Source: Trichobilharzia szidati
Lineage: Eukaryota; Platyhelminthes; Trematoda; Strigeidida; Schistosomatidae
Assembly (NCBI GenBank): GCA_944472155.2
Contig: OX235279.1
Location: 160,354,199 to 160,418,198, forward strand
Direction of reading: 5' to 3'
Length of the DNA: 64,000 nt
Under the pieces are notes generated by a model. That model saw nothing but the letters and a program-made list of their open reading frames with translations, had not been told where the DNA came from and did not search any database. Shown piece after piece: positions 54,115 to 63,660 of this stretch. Position numbers and translations under genes: made by a program. Within the stretch, counting starts at the first letter, position 1; every line of letters begins with the position of its first letter.

Positions 54115-55745
54115 TCCGTTGAAAATGAGCCCAGAGGCATCAGTGGGCTTGATGACACCACTACTGGATAAGGTGTAGAAAGAGGGCAAGGTGCCCGAGG
54201 GTTGGAAGAAAGGATACTTATTCAAACTACCAAACGAAGGAGACCTAAGTCAGTGTAAGAAGTGGCGCGGAATTATGCTCCTGTCCATCCCAAGCAAAAT
54301 ACTAAGCAGCATCGTCCTGGAGAAAATCAGACACGCCCTGGATAAAATAATTTGACCGGAACAGGCTGGATTCAGGAGAAACAAGTCATGTATTGATAAA
54401 ATCGCAACGCTACGGTGATATGACTGGCTAGAATCGTCCTCAATAGCGATGATGCATTCACTCTCTGTGACCTCCTGTACCCATTAAACCTAAATGTTTT
54501 TTTCATTTTACACTACGGATCATCATTGAGCAGAGCTTGGAATGACAGTCAGCTCTCTAACTCAACTTCATCGACTTTAAAAAGGCTTACAGCAGACAGC
54601 GTTGTTCGTGAGGTGATTTGCCAACTACTTCGTTACTACGGGGTACCGCCAACAATTATACGTCTCATCCAACGGTTGTACAGCAATGCTGCGTGTCAAG
54701 TAATCCACAACGGGAAACTCACAGAATCCTTCGAAGTGAAAACGGGAGTAAGACACGCTGGTTGCCTACTATCTTCAATGATTTTCCTGATTGCGGTAGA
54801 CTGGATAATGAGACAGACAGTGGGCAACGAGAATACAGGCATAAAACGGACCCACACAAAAAACTTGGAGGATCTGGACTTAACCGATTATATATGTGTG
54901 AATTCCCACAAACTGGAAGATATGCAAGTGAAAAACAACAAGTTGGCAGAAGAAGCATCCAAAAAAGATAGGACTTCAGGTGAACATAGAGAAAGAGAGG
55001 TGATGAAGATTCCTGGCCAACAGCAACAACCACGACAACAACAGCAGGCAGCGATTAGCATAACTGGAAGGAATCTGAAAGAAGCAACTCCCCTGACCTA
55101 CCTACCTAGGAAGCATCGTTTCAACTACAGGTGGAGGGAACTGATGAGGATATTAAAGCGAGGATAGGGAATGCAAGGCAAGCTTTCATTATTCTCAAGT
55201 CTGCTTGGAGGTCAACATCACTCAGCATAAAAAATAAGATCCGGATTTTACACTCCAATGTGGAGTCAATGGTACTATACGGATCAACAACTTAGCGCGC
55301 CATAAAGAGCACCTCAAACAAAACTACAAACCTATATCAATAGCTATCTTCGCTCAACACTACTCAAGATCAGATGGCCAAAGAAGATCAGCAACAGAGA
55401 GGGATCTCTGGGAGGGAAGCAACCTAGCAGGAAGCGACTGTGCAAGAAATATGTAGGACGAAATGGAGGTGGATTGGTCATACTCTGAGAAAAAAGCCAT
55501 CAAGTGAGTGACATCACACGACAGGCCATAACTCCAGTGTAACCACAATGGGAAGCGGCGAGTTGGTCGTCGGTGTGAGGATGACATGGAGGAGGCGGTG
55601 ATGTGAAGAGGAGATGAAAGCATGTGGGCGGCAGACGAGGAGCCAGGTAAAAACGTTGACAGAGAACCGAACGCAATGGAGACGTACGGTTGAAGCCCTA
55701 TATTCCTCTATGAATTAAAGGAAACAATAATAATATAATAATAAT
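54115..55745 (+). pseudogene. RTE reverse transcriptase, fingers to 3' end
   Basis: The longest RTE RT here. MSPEASVGLMTPLLDKV, KVPEGWKKGYLFKLPNEGDL, KWRGIMLLSIPSKILSSIV and PEQAGFRRNKSCIDKIATLR (RT fingers), then a 97-bp insertion (54416-54512), then RIIIEQSLE, motif A as LNFIDFKKAYS, YYGVPPTIIRLIQRLYSNA, motif B as GVRHAGCLLSSMIFLIAVD, motif C as LEDLDLTDYICVNSHK (the FADD Asp pair lost). The C-terminal block and GAATTAAAGG tail end near 55740. Multiple shifts. Confidence 0.85.
54416..54512. mobile_element. 97-bp insertion flanked by CTACGG
   Basis: In the RTE frame the codons for ATLR-II should be contiguous, as at 18210. Here CTACGG is present on both sides (54410-54415 and 54513-54518) of 97 unrelated bases. 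This is the form of a 6-bp target-site duplication. No GT-AG intron boundaries fit. The insert has no recognisable family. Confidence 0.6.
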
Positions 55746-56040
55746 CATATCAGTGAATAAAATGAAACTCTTAACTTACTTTGCATACTTTTCCTCTTCT
55801 TTTTCCAGTTATTGCAATTTCCCATATATCCTATAAGAGCGTTTCGTCATTCTTTCTTTCTCTCTCTCTCTGTCTGTCTCACCAAATCTTCGTTCATCAT
55901 ATCAACACGAAATATGTGAAATCGAAATGACGCAACGCTTATATCGTATATGTGGAAAATCTCAAAAAATAACAAATGGGGCAGAGAAAAAAAATACATA
56001 AAGTAAATAATAAAGCCATGTGGTTACATCAATTCGATTA
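55746..56040. other. AT-rich with pyrimidine run
   Basis: A TTTC and CT-type simple run lies at 55850-55880. Nothing else is recognisable. Confidence 0.45.
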
Positions 56041-56155
56041 TGAACCATAAATTGTGCTTGAAGCATAATACAGTTATTATTACTGTTTCATAGTGTGTTT
56101 TATCAGATAAACTCATCTAATATGGAATTATATTCTACCACAGTGCCAAAATTCT
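56041..56155 (-). mobile_element. PLE end fragment
   Basis: Reverse complement resembles 36650-36770, including the ACCACAGTGCC word near 56140. Confidence 0.4.
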
Positions 56156-56159
56156 TTTT

Positions 56160-56392
56160 TCTCCTTCACGTTCCCCAGTGGAACATAGGTCTTCAAACTA
56201 GGGCCTTGAAGTTTCTGTAGCAGTGTTTATTTTACAGGATGGGGTTGCTATCCTCATGCCCAGCCTTTCCTCTTCACTAGCATTATTTCTGGCTAAGCGA
56301 GGTAAAGGAGTGCGTCGGCCGGGGATCGAACCCCGGACCATGTGCATGGTCGGCGAGCGTCCTAACCGCTGCGCCACCGACGCACACAAACT
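56160..56392 (-). mobile_element. tRNA-derived SINE, long variant (family 4A)
   Basis: Minus strand, nearly complete: A box TAGCGCAGCGG-like, B box GGGGTTCGATCCCC, body with GCTTAGCCAGAAATAATGC, and end CCTATGTTCCACTGGGGAAC. The closest match in the window to 3831-4068. Confidence 0.8.
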
Positions 56393-56404
56393 GTGATATT
56401 AGAA

Positions 56405-56578
56405 AGTTGGAGGCAATCAGCAGGAAGCCTTGGACCTAGTTTTCGTGCTAGTTGGCACTCATGAGTCAACAAGGCGTACCTGCAACCTTGAAGGAACTCA
56501 TGTTCCTTCTGAGATTCGAACCTGAGTCACCCAGTGCTGCAGTCAGAGACGTTACCACTGAGCTATTCGGGCTGCCAA
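56405..56578 (-). mobile_element. tRNA-derived SINE with hammerhead remnant (family 3)
   Basis: Minus strand: head GCCCGAATAGCTCAGTGG, B box GGTTCGAATCTC. Downstream GCCTTG and CAAGGC could form stem I, with CTCATGA, GTGC/GCAC stem II and GAAA. An extra TTGA sits before the box and the G of CUGA is replaced. Confidence 0.6.
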
Positions 56579-56589
56579 AATTCTACTTT

Positions 56590-57000
56590 TACAAAATCAA
56601 AACATGAACGTGAATGATAAGCTACCACTGGCGGCCCCATCAATGTGCATCTATAGATTCACCTGCTCGTTTGAAGCTAGGTATCTTGGCCGCAATCAGC
56701 GTTTGCTATCCAAATGTATCATTCAACACCTACCCCTAGTCGTGATTTTTTAAAGAAGAAAAGAGATCCCCAAACCCCAACAACAACTTTATCTTGCAAC
56801 ACCTGATCGAATCTGGACACTAAACTAACCTAAACACACACACAGGAACTTCAGAGTTATATATAGAATATGTGGGAATCTTGTTGCGCTAAAAGAGTGC
56901 TACGAATCAAACTTCCTCAAACCGTAGAAGCGATGGCGATTCACATATTAAATCCTGAACTCTGTGTACAGCAGAAAATGTTTGTTTTGTTATCAAATCT
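56590..57000 (+). pseudogene. PLE GIY-YIG nuclease, strongly decayed
   Basis: NMNVNDKLPLAAPSMCIYRF leads to TCSFEARYLGRNQRLLSK (YIG changed to YLG), then after insertions and shifts FRVIYRICGNLVALKE, LKP-stop and LCVQQK-like bases. A SINE fragment separates it from a PLE terminal repeat at 57113. Confidence 0.7.
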
Positions 57001-57112
57001 ACAATGAATCTACAGCTGTCCAGTACTCTCAGGCTTTCTAGTGGTTGTCTAAGCGATGTTAGCGCATGATGAAATCATGTAACCAATCAATCGAATCCCT
57101 ATAAAACAATAC
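57001..57112 (+). mobile_element. Hammerhead SINE 3' fragment (family 1)
   Basis: CAGCTGTCCAGTACTCTC is the 3' half of the hammerhead including the GUC cleavage site and 3' stem I; the box half is missing. The family 3' part follows to CAATACTTG. Confidence 0.65.
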
Positions 57113-57440
57113 TTGAATATTATTTCCCTCCCACACCCCCTATCAAATCTTTCTCCCTCAACTACCACTGTTGTTAACTTGACTCTCATTCATAAATTTT
57201 TGGTTGAATTCTACTCATTCCCGCCAGTTGTCTTACGTCACACAATTTACTTATTTAATTTTAGTTTCTACCCGATTAACACTTACTACATTACGTAATT
57301 TCTTATCTGAAAAATTTACAATTCTAATGTCCCATCTCTGGAAATATTCTTTTTGTTGTTAATGGAATTTGCCATATAACATATGCGATTCTACATCATG
57401 GGAATGATATCGCTGAAAAGAGTAACTCTTCGCGGGAAGT
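57113..57440 (+). mobile_element. PLE terminal repeat with degenerate hammerhead
   Basis: Similar to 2052-2330. Near the end, TGGGAATGATATCGCTGAAA and AAGAG/CTCTT with CGCGGG are seen. Stem III is kept, the box is not. Confidence 0.55.
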
Positions 57441-57570
57441 CTTTTATTTTGAAGTCAGAATATTCAATAATTAAAAGGCAAACAAAACAAAATCCAGGTA
57501 CTGAAATGTAGTCTTCAATTGATTACACTCATCTTCTCTTGATTCAGTTTATTTTGTTATCTCCAACTGT
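57441..57570. other. Short unassigned spacer
   Basis: AT-rich; nothing recognisable. Confidence 0.4.
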
Positions 57571-57571
57571 T

Positions 57572-57770
57572 GTGCGTCGGTGGCACAGTGGTTAGGAATC
57601 TCGCCGACCATGCACATGGTCCGGGGTTCGATCCCCTGCCGACGCACACCCGATATCTATGGTCGGCCTGCGAAATTTGGGCTACCGATATCCATGCTGA
57701 AAATTCTATACTTGTACTGAAAATACGGTGTGGCATCAAGCTGTAATCAAAAATAAATAAATAATGACGC
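57572..57770 (+). mobile_element. tRNA-derived SINE, complete (family 4)
   Basis: TGCGTCGGTGGCACAGTGG carries the A box, GGGGTTCGATCCCC the B box. The body holds GATATCTATGGTCGGCC and GAAAATACGGTGTGGC, and it ends in an AAATAAATAAATAAT tail. This copy and that at 61568 are the best-preserved of the family. Confidence 0.85.
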
Positions 57771-57899
57771 GTAAGAGTCTAAGCAATTGGAAAATACCCA
57801 GTCAAATTGTGTTCCAGCAGAATATTATTCTCACATATTCCCACAGTTCAATACTGCATTAGCCACAGAATACCATTCATGTATTTGAACATTCTATTT

Positions 57900-58464
57900 C
57901 ATGTCGTTTAATGTAAAATGAAATCACACGCTCACGGATTGCTTAAAGAATGTAAACTGTATAGATATAAATAGGGGTTTGATCAATTGCTTCCGTGTCT
58001 GGTCTTCTGCTATTACAAGATGATGTAGTTTTCCCATACTTTTGGTTAACTTGATAAATTTCGATAGAGAAAGAAAGACCAGATTTGCCATATGAAATGA
58101 TATCATCATTCTATTTCACAGGTTCTCATCAGCTGCAGACTACCTGAAATCATAGTGGTTATAAATAATGACATTTCATAATTCAATGTTTGAAAGGTTA
58201 TAGAGAAAACACTATCAGATGAGCGCATCCGAAATATAAGTATTACAATTTTTAGTTTAAGTTATCATCAATTTATATACTATCAAACTATGAAAGAAAA
58301 AACGGGGGTGATAGAAGACAGAAAACAGAAAAATCTAATAAACAGTGTTAGCTTGTACGTCAACATGGCAACTCAAAAAAGTTAAAGTTCATCAAATTGA
58401 AAACTTGCTTAGTGAGCTGAGCTCACTAGTGTGTATGACTAATCAGTGTAATGAAAGTAATACG
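57900..58464 (-). mobile_element. PLE terminal repeat
   Basis: Lies downstream (on the minus strand) of the nuclease at 58465-58960. At 58132-58114 it holds CTGATGA, GAACCTGT and GAAA as in the 47.67-kb hammerhead, but stem III and the 3' arm are decayed. Confidence 0.55.
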
Positions 58465-58960
58465 GTTACCAAGGGAGTGAGAGATTGACTACACTCTCTT
58501 TCTGTGCGCATAAGTTTAGTGTGAAACGTTTGATTGCAATTGCTTCAGCAAATCGTAGTAGATTGGCTGTCCTTTGTATGTTTAATATTTCGAAGGATTT
58601 GGAAATCTTGACAAAATGACCCGTATCCACATGGTGGGTGTCTGGTAATTACACTTTGTAAATATCTGCTTCCTTTTAAGCACAAGTTTCTTGGAATATT
58701 CTCTGAAAACCGAATAGAAGCCCTTCTTTCTGTCCTTCCAATGTACTTGCCGCTGCAGGTGCATCTAAATCTATTTATGAAGTTGGAAGTAACCTCAGCA
58801 GGGTACTTATCCAGTTTATTACTTATCTATTTTTTACTCGGCTGTAGTGGATTTTGTCGAAGCTCCAATGTGGTGAAAACAACTTTGAAGAAAAGTAATC
58901 ACTCCCTTTTCATTTGTCGGTCGTTTCAACATTGATTTTATATTCTCTTGCATACAATAT
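58465..58960 (-). pseudogene. PLE GIY-YIG nuclease
   Basis: Minus strand: PAEVTSNFINRFRCTCSGKY, IGRTERRASIRFSENIPRNL, the GIY-YIG core with GKYIGR intact, then SRYLQSVITRH, a shift, DTGHFVKISKSFEILNIQ, ANLLRFAEAIAIKRFTLNLC and NLSLPW-stop at 58471. Upstream of 58820 the connector breaks down. Two frameshifts. Confidence 0.8.
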
Positions 58961-59540
58961 TGATGTGAACAGCCATGTGACCAGAAGTAAAACTACAATT
59001 GATAATGTTGTAGGGGAACTTGTGTTTCCACTCATTCTACTACAATGTTCAGCTTTTTTAATTTAACAAATAAACGAAATATTCATACATATAAATTAGG
59101 TCAGGTTATTAAACTTGTGATTATCACGCTGTCTGTGCACAGACAATAAACAGATCTTTTGATGGTGGTCAGCCTACAGCATGACTAGTATAATCCCACG
59201 GAAAATTGATCATCATTTTTAACAGAATGTAGACGGTGTCTCAAACTTCGGAAGCGAGTAGAGCATTCTTGAATCTCAAACTAAGAATGGGTTTCCTTGA
59301 ACTTACAGTTACGCCTTACAAATAATTACCAACGGTCTGGAAACTGCTTTAGTTCTTCCGAGCTATCAGGTCTTGCTCCAAATCCGACAAGAGAATGATA
59401 TCAAGTAGTCCTATGAACAATTTTATATATATATATATATAATTGATAGATTTTGATTACAATTCAGGAATAGACAGCCACTACTTTACTCGTTAGTCGG
59501 ATGAAAAACATGCTCAAGACTCAGATTTATAATCTGCAAA
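58961..59540. other. No recognised feature; short TA run
   Basis: A TA run lies at 59423-59442. Nothing else assignable. Confidence 0.4.
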
Positions 59541-59667
59541 TTGGTTAGCTCATAATAATAAAGGTTTTCTTGTATTTGAATGAAAAACAAAACGATATTG
59601 TTGTTTTTACTGACGTTTCGCTATTTAATGCTAATAGCCTCATCAAAGCATTATTAGAACAACTCAT

Positions 59668-59711
59668 TTAAGCAAACAATCTTGTTTTCGATTAGATCTC
59701 ATCAGGCTTAA
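59668..59711 (-). ncRNA. Hammerhead ribozyme, intact-looking, PLE end
   Basis: Minus strand: stem I TTAAGC/GCTTAA (6 bp), box CTGATGA, stem II GAT-cta-ATC (3 bp), GAAA, stem III AACAA-ga-TTGTT and U before the cut. All core positions fit the hammerhead consensus. The best PLE example in the window. Confidence 0.75.
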
Positions 59712-59974
59712 CTCTAATATACATAAGTTTACAAATAAAAATTCAAATATAAACCAATCATGATGTTTTGTCTATAGGATAATAAGATGGTGAATATAAA
59801 TTGTACAATTAGTCCTAATAATAATGTTAATAATAATAATAGTCTTATCGATAATAAGGATGAAAAAGTGAGGCAATCTGTGATAACACGAATAATGAAA
59901 AAAACAGTATGATTAAAGAAACAACTGTTCAGGTGGAAGTAAAAAACAAATGAACCGATTCAGTAATTAAAAGT

Positions 59975-60511
59975 CAATTTGAACGAAGAATATTCTTTTC
60001 AATAATTTCCCCTCTTCAGGTTCTTACATTTATAAAATATAATATTTGTTGTCGTTACAATAGCCAGTTATGCGGCGGATTCATTTTTAACGTAGAATAA
60101 CAGATTAGTTATGGGGTGTCAAAATAAATAGTCGTAATTGTGTGACAAATGTGATAGGCTGAATTCGATTACAAAATATTGTAAAACGGGAGACAATGGT
60201 GGTGATTAGTCATAATAGATTAAGTAATGTTAGATTGTAAAGGAAGGAAATGAAACACGTTTTTAATGAAGATGTGATAAGATTAAGGGATGATAAGAAA
60301 GGGGTTGAAAATATAAACAAGGGGTGGTGTATAAATCATTAGTTGGTTATGTCTTAATAGGCCAAGGGGAGGGGATAATGGCTGCACGAACTCTTTTTGA
60401 ATACATAGTTTAGGTTTAATAGTTCGAATGCCTATCGCCTCAGCTGTGTGCAGTAGACGAATACGAAGTCTATTGGGAAGATTCGGTTGGATACGATGAA
60501 TTTTTTATTAA
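59975..60511 (-). pseudogene. PLE nuclease C-terminus and terminal repeat
   Basis: Minus-strand 60511-60360 reads FKVIYRIQPNLPNRLRIR, LLHTAEAIGIRTIKPKLCIQ and KEFVQPLS. The terminal repeat follows to about 59975, with another hammerhead-like block at 60035-59990 (ACCTGAAGAGG, AATTATTGAAAAG). It lies inside the left arm of a palindrome, flanked by TTATTA on both sides. Confidence 0.75.
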
Positions 60512-60564
60512 ACCAGAATTTACAAAATCTCAGCATATATGTAACAAAGATGAGGCAGTAACTC

Positions 60565-60832
60565 ATCTAAGAAGACATTGCGAAATGGTCGCGTTATGTC
60601 GTGAATTGGACCATTGGATGGGGTCCCAGTGGCTCAATGGTCTAAGAGCTCGCCTTGTAACCAGAAGGTTCTGGGTTCGAATCCCGGTGGGCGCGTACTG
60701 CTGAAGAGTCCCAAACTAGGACGAAACAGCTGTCCAGTACTCCCAGGTTTTCCAATGGTTCTCTAACTGATGTCAGCTCATGATGGAATCCTCCATGCAA
60801 TTAAACAAAATCCCTACCAAACCAATACTTGA
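60565..60832 (+). mobile_element. Hammerhead SINE, best-preserved (family 1)
   Basis: End of linker (GAAGACATTGCGAAATGG), tRNA-like head with A box TGGCTCAATGG and B box GGTTCGAATCC, hammerhead at 60695-60740 and 3' part ending CAAACCAATACTTG. No coding capacity. RNA polymerase III transcription from the two boxes is expected for such heads. Confidence 0.85.
60695..60740 (+). ncRNA. Hammerhead ribozyme, intact-looking, SINE
   Basis: Stem I GTACTG/CAGTAC (6 bp), box CTGAAGA, stem II GTCC/GGAC with loop CAAACTA, GAAA, stem III ACAG/CTGT with no loop, GUC at the cut. Every core nucleotide fits. The loopless four-pair stem III matches the SM-alpha type, which is expected to work best as a dimer. 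Confidence 0.8.
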
Positions 60833-61139
60833 ATATAACAGAGAGTTAAGAGGTTAGAAAATAGACTCAGGTCAAGTTAAAAGGACATATTGAAAGTCAG
60901 AAATAACAATGAAGATCACTAAACCAAATAACAAAGGTAATAGTACATCTGCTATGGTATCAAAACAAAGTTCACTAACTTGATCATCGTTCCTCAGTAT
61001 GGGGTCATTTTTCGTTGTCAAATTGGCCAATTGGTAAAGATAACAAAACCAAGTGTAGACTGTTGCATTTAATAATTGTATAAGATTATAAAAGTAGCGT
61101 ATGTTCACATAATGTAATTGCTTATCAGATCCGTGTTGA

Positions 61140-61454
61140 TTTTGTCATTTCATGGGGGAGGGGGTTTTGTAACCAGGTCAAATTCTGTTTTAGTCAATCA
61201 TTCCTATTCAAACAATTTTGATTCCACTTGATAAGAAGTGCTTCTGATATTAGACGTCCTTTGTGATTTCTGAAATGCTTTTTCTGGATTGTTTCAATAT
61301 TGTGGCCTGATTCTATAGCGTGTAGACAGACTGTGGCTGATGATTTTTCATGCTTTTCTAGTTCATTTGGATTTCTCTGTGGTTGAACAGATGCTCTACG
61401 GTGTTCATTTCCTCTGATTTTGATTTCTCGAGATGTTAACTTTTTGTTATATAT
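61140..61454 (-). pseudogene. GIY-YIG nuclease of a second PLE lineage
   Basis: Minus strand: LTSREIKIRGNEHRRASVQ, PQRNPNELEKHEKSSATVC, HAIESGHNIETIQKKHFRN, HKGRLISEALLIKWNQN, then LNRNDWLKQNLTWLQNPLP. The SREIKxR..EHRRA block and the RLISEALLIK ending differ from the other PLE nucleases here and resemble Neptune/Poseidon-type PLEs. The N-terminal GIY half is missing, replaced by the palindrome arm. Confidence 0.7.
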
Positions 61455-61567
61455 ATGCTGAGATCTTGTAAATTCTGGTTTAATAATACTTTGATAAAGC
61501 TATTAGCATTAAATAGTGAAACGTCAATAAAAACAACAGTATCGTCTTGTTTTTCATTCATTCATTG

Positions 61568-61755
61568 TGTGCGTCGGTGGCACAGTGGTTAGGACTCTCG
61601 CCGACCATGCACACGGTCCGGGGTTCGATCCCCTGCCGGCGCACACCCGATATCTATGGTATGCCTGAATTTGGGCAACCGATATCCATGCTGAAAGTTC
61701 CACACTTGTACTGAAAATACGGTGTGGAAATCAAGCTGTAAATAAAAAAAAAAAA
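61568..61755 (+). mobile_element. tRNA-derived SINE, complete (family 4)
   Basis: TGCGTCGGTGGCACAGTGG head, GGGGTTCGATCCCC B box, GATATCTATGGTATGCC body, TGAAAATACGGTGTGGAA, and a ten-A tail. It splits the right arm of the PLE palindrome. Confidence 0.85.
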
Positions 61756-61789
61756 TACAAGAAAACCTTTATTATAATGAATATCATAT

Positions 61790-62345
61790 ACCCAATGCCC
61801 AAATTTTTTCAAACTGTTAAAAGTGAACTTGGTTCGGACATATATAAATTGCTTAGCTATTTGCATAAACCATATATTACTGAATGATTGAGATGAGTAT
61901 TCGCACACCACTCACATCGACCAATAATGCTGGCTAGTCAGATCCACGTGATGTAAACACTGGGCAGCAATTTCTCACGTTTTGGTCTGGGCTCATCACT
62001 GGTGTAGCCGGTTTGATTCATTTCAGAGAGCCCAGTCAGTTCAAACCATCCAATTTCCGGCTAACTCCTTCACCGAACTAGCAACACTATACATAAATCA
62101 AACTGACAAATTTGCAAACTGGTTAGCAGTTTTCACTGTAGACCGTTCAAGAGGTGAAATTTTCCTGTAGTTTCCTTTGGAAACTGAATTACTTGGTCAC
62201 AATATGTCTAGGTCACTTCGATGTTCTGGCCAGCAAGTATTGATGGTTGATATGACTGGTACACATAGAAATACTCGTCTCAGTCAATCGGTAGTGTATA
62301 GTTTAATTGCTAAAAGTTGTTTGCAATCCACTCATTGAAATTAAC
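61790..62345. other. No recognised feature
   Basis: Nothing assignable; only short frames. Confidence 0.35.
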
Positions 62346-62349
62346 ATCA

Positions 62350-62840
62350 GACGTGTGAATAATAATTGTATGAGTCTAAATTCCAAAAAAGTACTTGTTC
62401 CTGTGTTACCTCATCTGAGTAGTTCAAACACAAAGCTTCCAACCCCATCTTGACAACATCTTCACAGTGAATTTTGCAGGAAAGTGGGGTTCTCGGTATA
62501 CTGTGAGAATGAAATAACCATCTTTCATAGTGACCAGGATTGTGAATTACTGTCCCTAAAAGTTTTCTTATCATTGCATTTAACTGTATTGGTATTGAGC
62601 TTTCCATTGACGTGAAATTTAGCCTTTTGATCATGTGATTTACTCCTTTTTGACTGGTGAATCTGATCTATGTCAACATATCTTTCGAAAGCACATTAAT
62701 CCAAACATCAGACTTCTCAGTAATTCTTATTACAACTTATCTTTGAGGTTCCTTCAACTTCCCAGTCGAAGCGGTCCATAAGCTGTAGTTGCTGTGGAAC
62801 ACCAGTAGTTGGGCTTCAAGTAATCTGATATGCACACTAT
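62350..62840 (-). pseudogene. Unknown protein-coding remnant or exon
   Basis: One minus-strand frame from about 62835 to 62350 has only two stops: EAQLLVFHSNYSLWTAST, stop, VVIRITEKSDVWINVLSKD, stop, then 95-odd open codons with QKGVNHMIKRLNFTSMES, PIQLNAMIRKLLGTVIHNPG, HYERWLFHSHSIPRTPLSCK and CEDVVKMGLEALCLNYSDE. Alternatively 62653-62410 is an exon: a CCAG acceptor precedes QKGVN and GAG|GTAACA follows YSDE. No family is recognised and no RT, nuclease or zinc-finger motif is seen. Confidence 0.4.
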
Positions 62841-63660
62841 ATATACATTGCCATGTGCAATATATGATCTGAGCAGAGAAGATTTCAGTAATTCACAATG
62901 GCTTGTTTGAAAAATTGCTGTTCAGTAAGAATATTTATTATTTACTGAGTTTCCGCCTACCTGTATCTGCCATCTCCGAATCTTCAAATTAATTCTTTAT
63001 CTACCAGAAGAAATGATTACTGCTTCGTGCACAAATATCGTTGGATAAGACTTCAAGAGTACAATAAAAACAGATGTAATACGTGAAGATACACATGTTT
63101 AACTACATCAGTATCTCATCATCTGCTTGCAGTCTGGACAATAAAAGTAAACAGTTAAACATCAGTTAAAAATTATCATTGCTTATTGAAAGATTATAGT
63201 GGAAGGTGTCATTCACGTGCATTCTGATAGATGGTTATTTCATTCAGACATTATTCCTGAACGCTTACTTCCTTGTAAAGTTAGCGCTAGATATATTATA
63301 GAAAAGGCTATTGAAAGCTTTGCCCTTAAACCAACTAGCTTACGCAACAAAACGTTTCGCTATCATTTTGTCAAGTGACTATCATGGTCGCCTTAATCCT
63401 ACTACCAAGACTAGACGATCACTCATAACAGGCTTCAGGATTGCCTTTCATGGCTAGGAGGATCCATTATACGTATCAGTATAACAGTTTTTTATCAGTA
63501 ATACTGGATGGTAATCACATCAAATCTCTAGTTGTAGCTTCAGCAGGAGAGGACATTAAAATGACCTCGGTACTCAAATCATGCTCTGGTAATAATCTTA
63601 AATTTGAGTCTACTTTTTTGAAATTAATGGAGGTATCACTTTTACTCAACCTTGACAAAT
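62841..63660. other. No recognised feature
   Basis: A 74-codon frame at 63441-63665 just upstream of the LINE RT has no RT motif; it could be decayed LINE sequence. Confidence 0.35.

Larger units (their letters stand above)
59543..61783. repeat. Interrupted palindrome of a PLE end
   Basis: Left arm 59543-59664 plus 60512-60547; right arm 61455-61563 plus 61755-61783 in inverse orientation. The shared words include TGACGTTTCGCTATTTAATG and TTAAACCAGAATTTACAA. The left arm is split by a PLE fragment (59666-60511) and the right arm by a SINE (61568-61755), so the original arms were about 140-160 bp. Confidence 0.75.

Noticed and set aside
57572..57650. Possible tRNA gene in the SINE head
   Set aside because: The same head occurs in at least six SINE copies with a shared tail, so it is SINE-derived.
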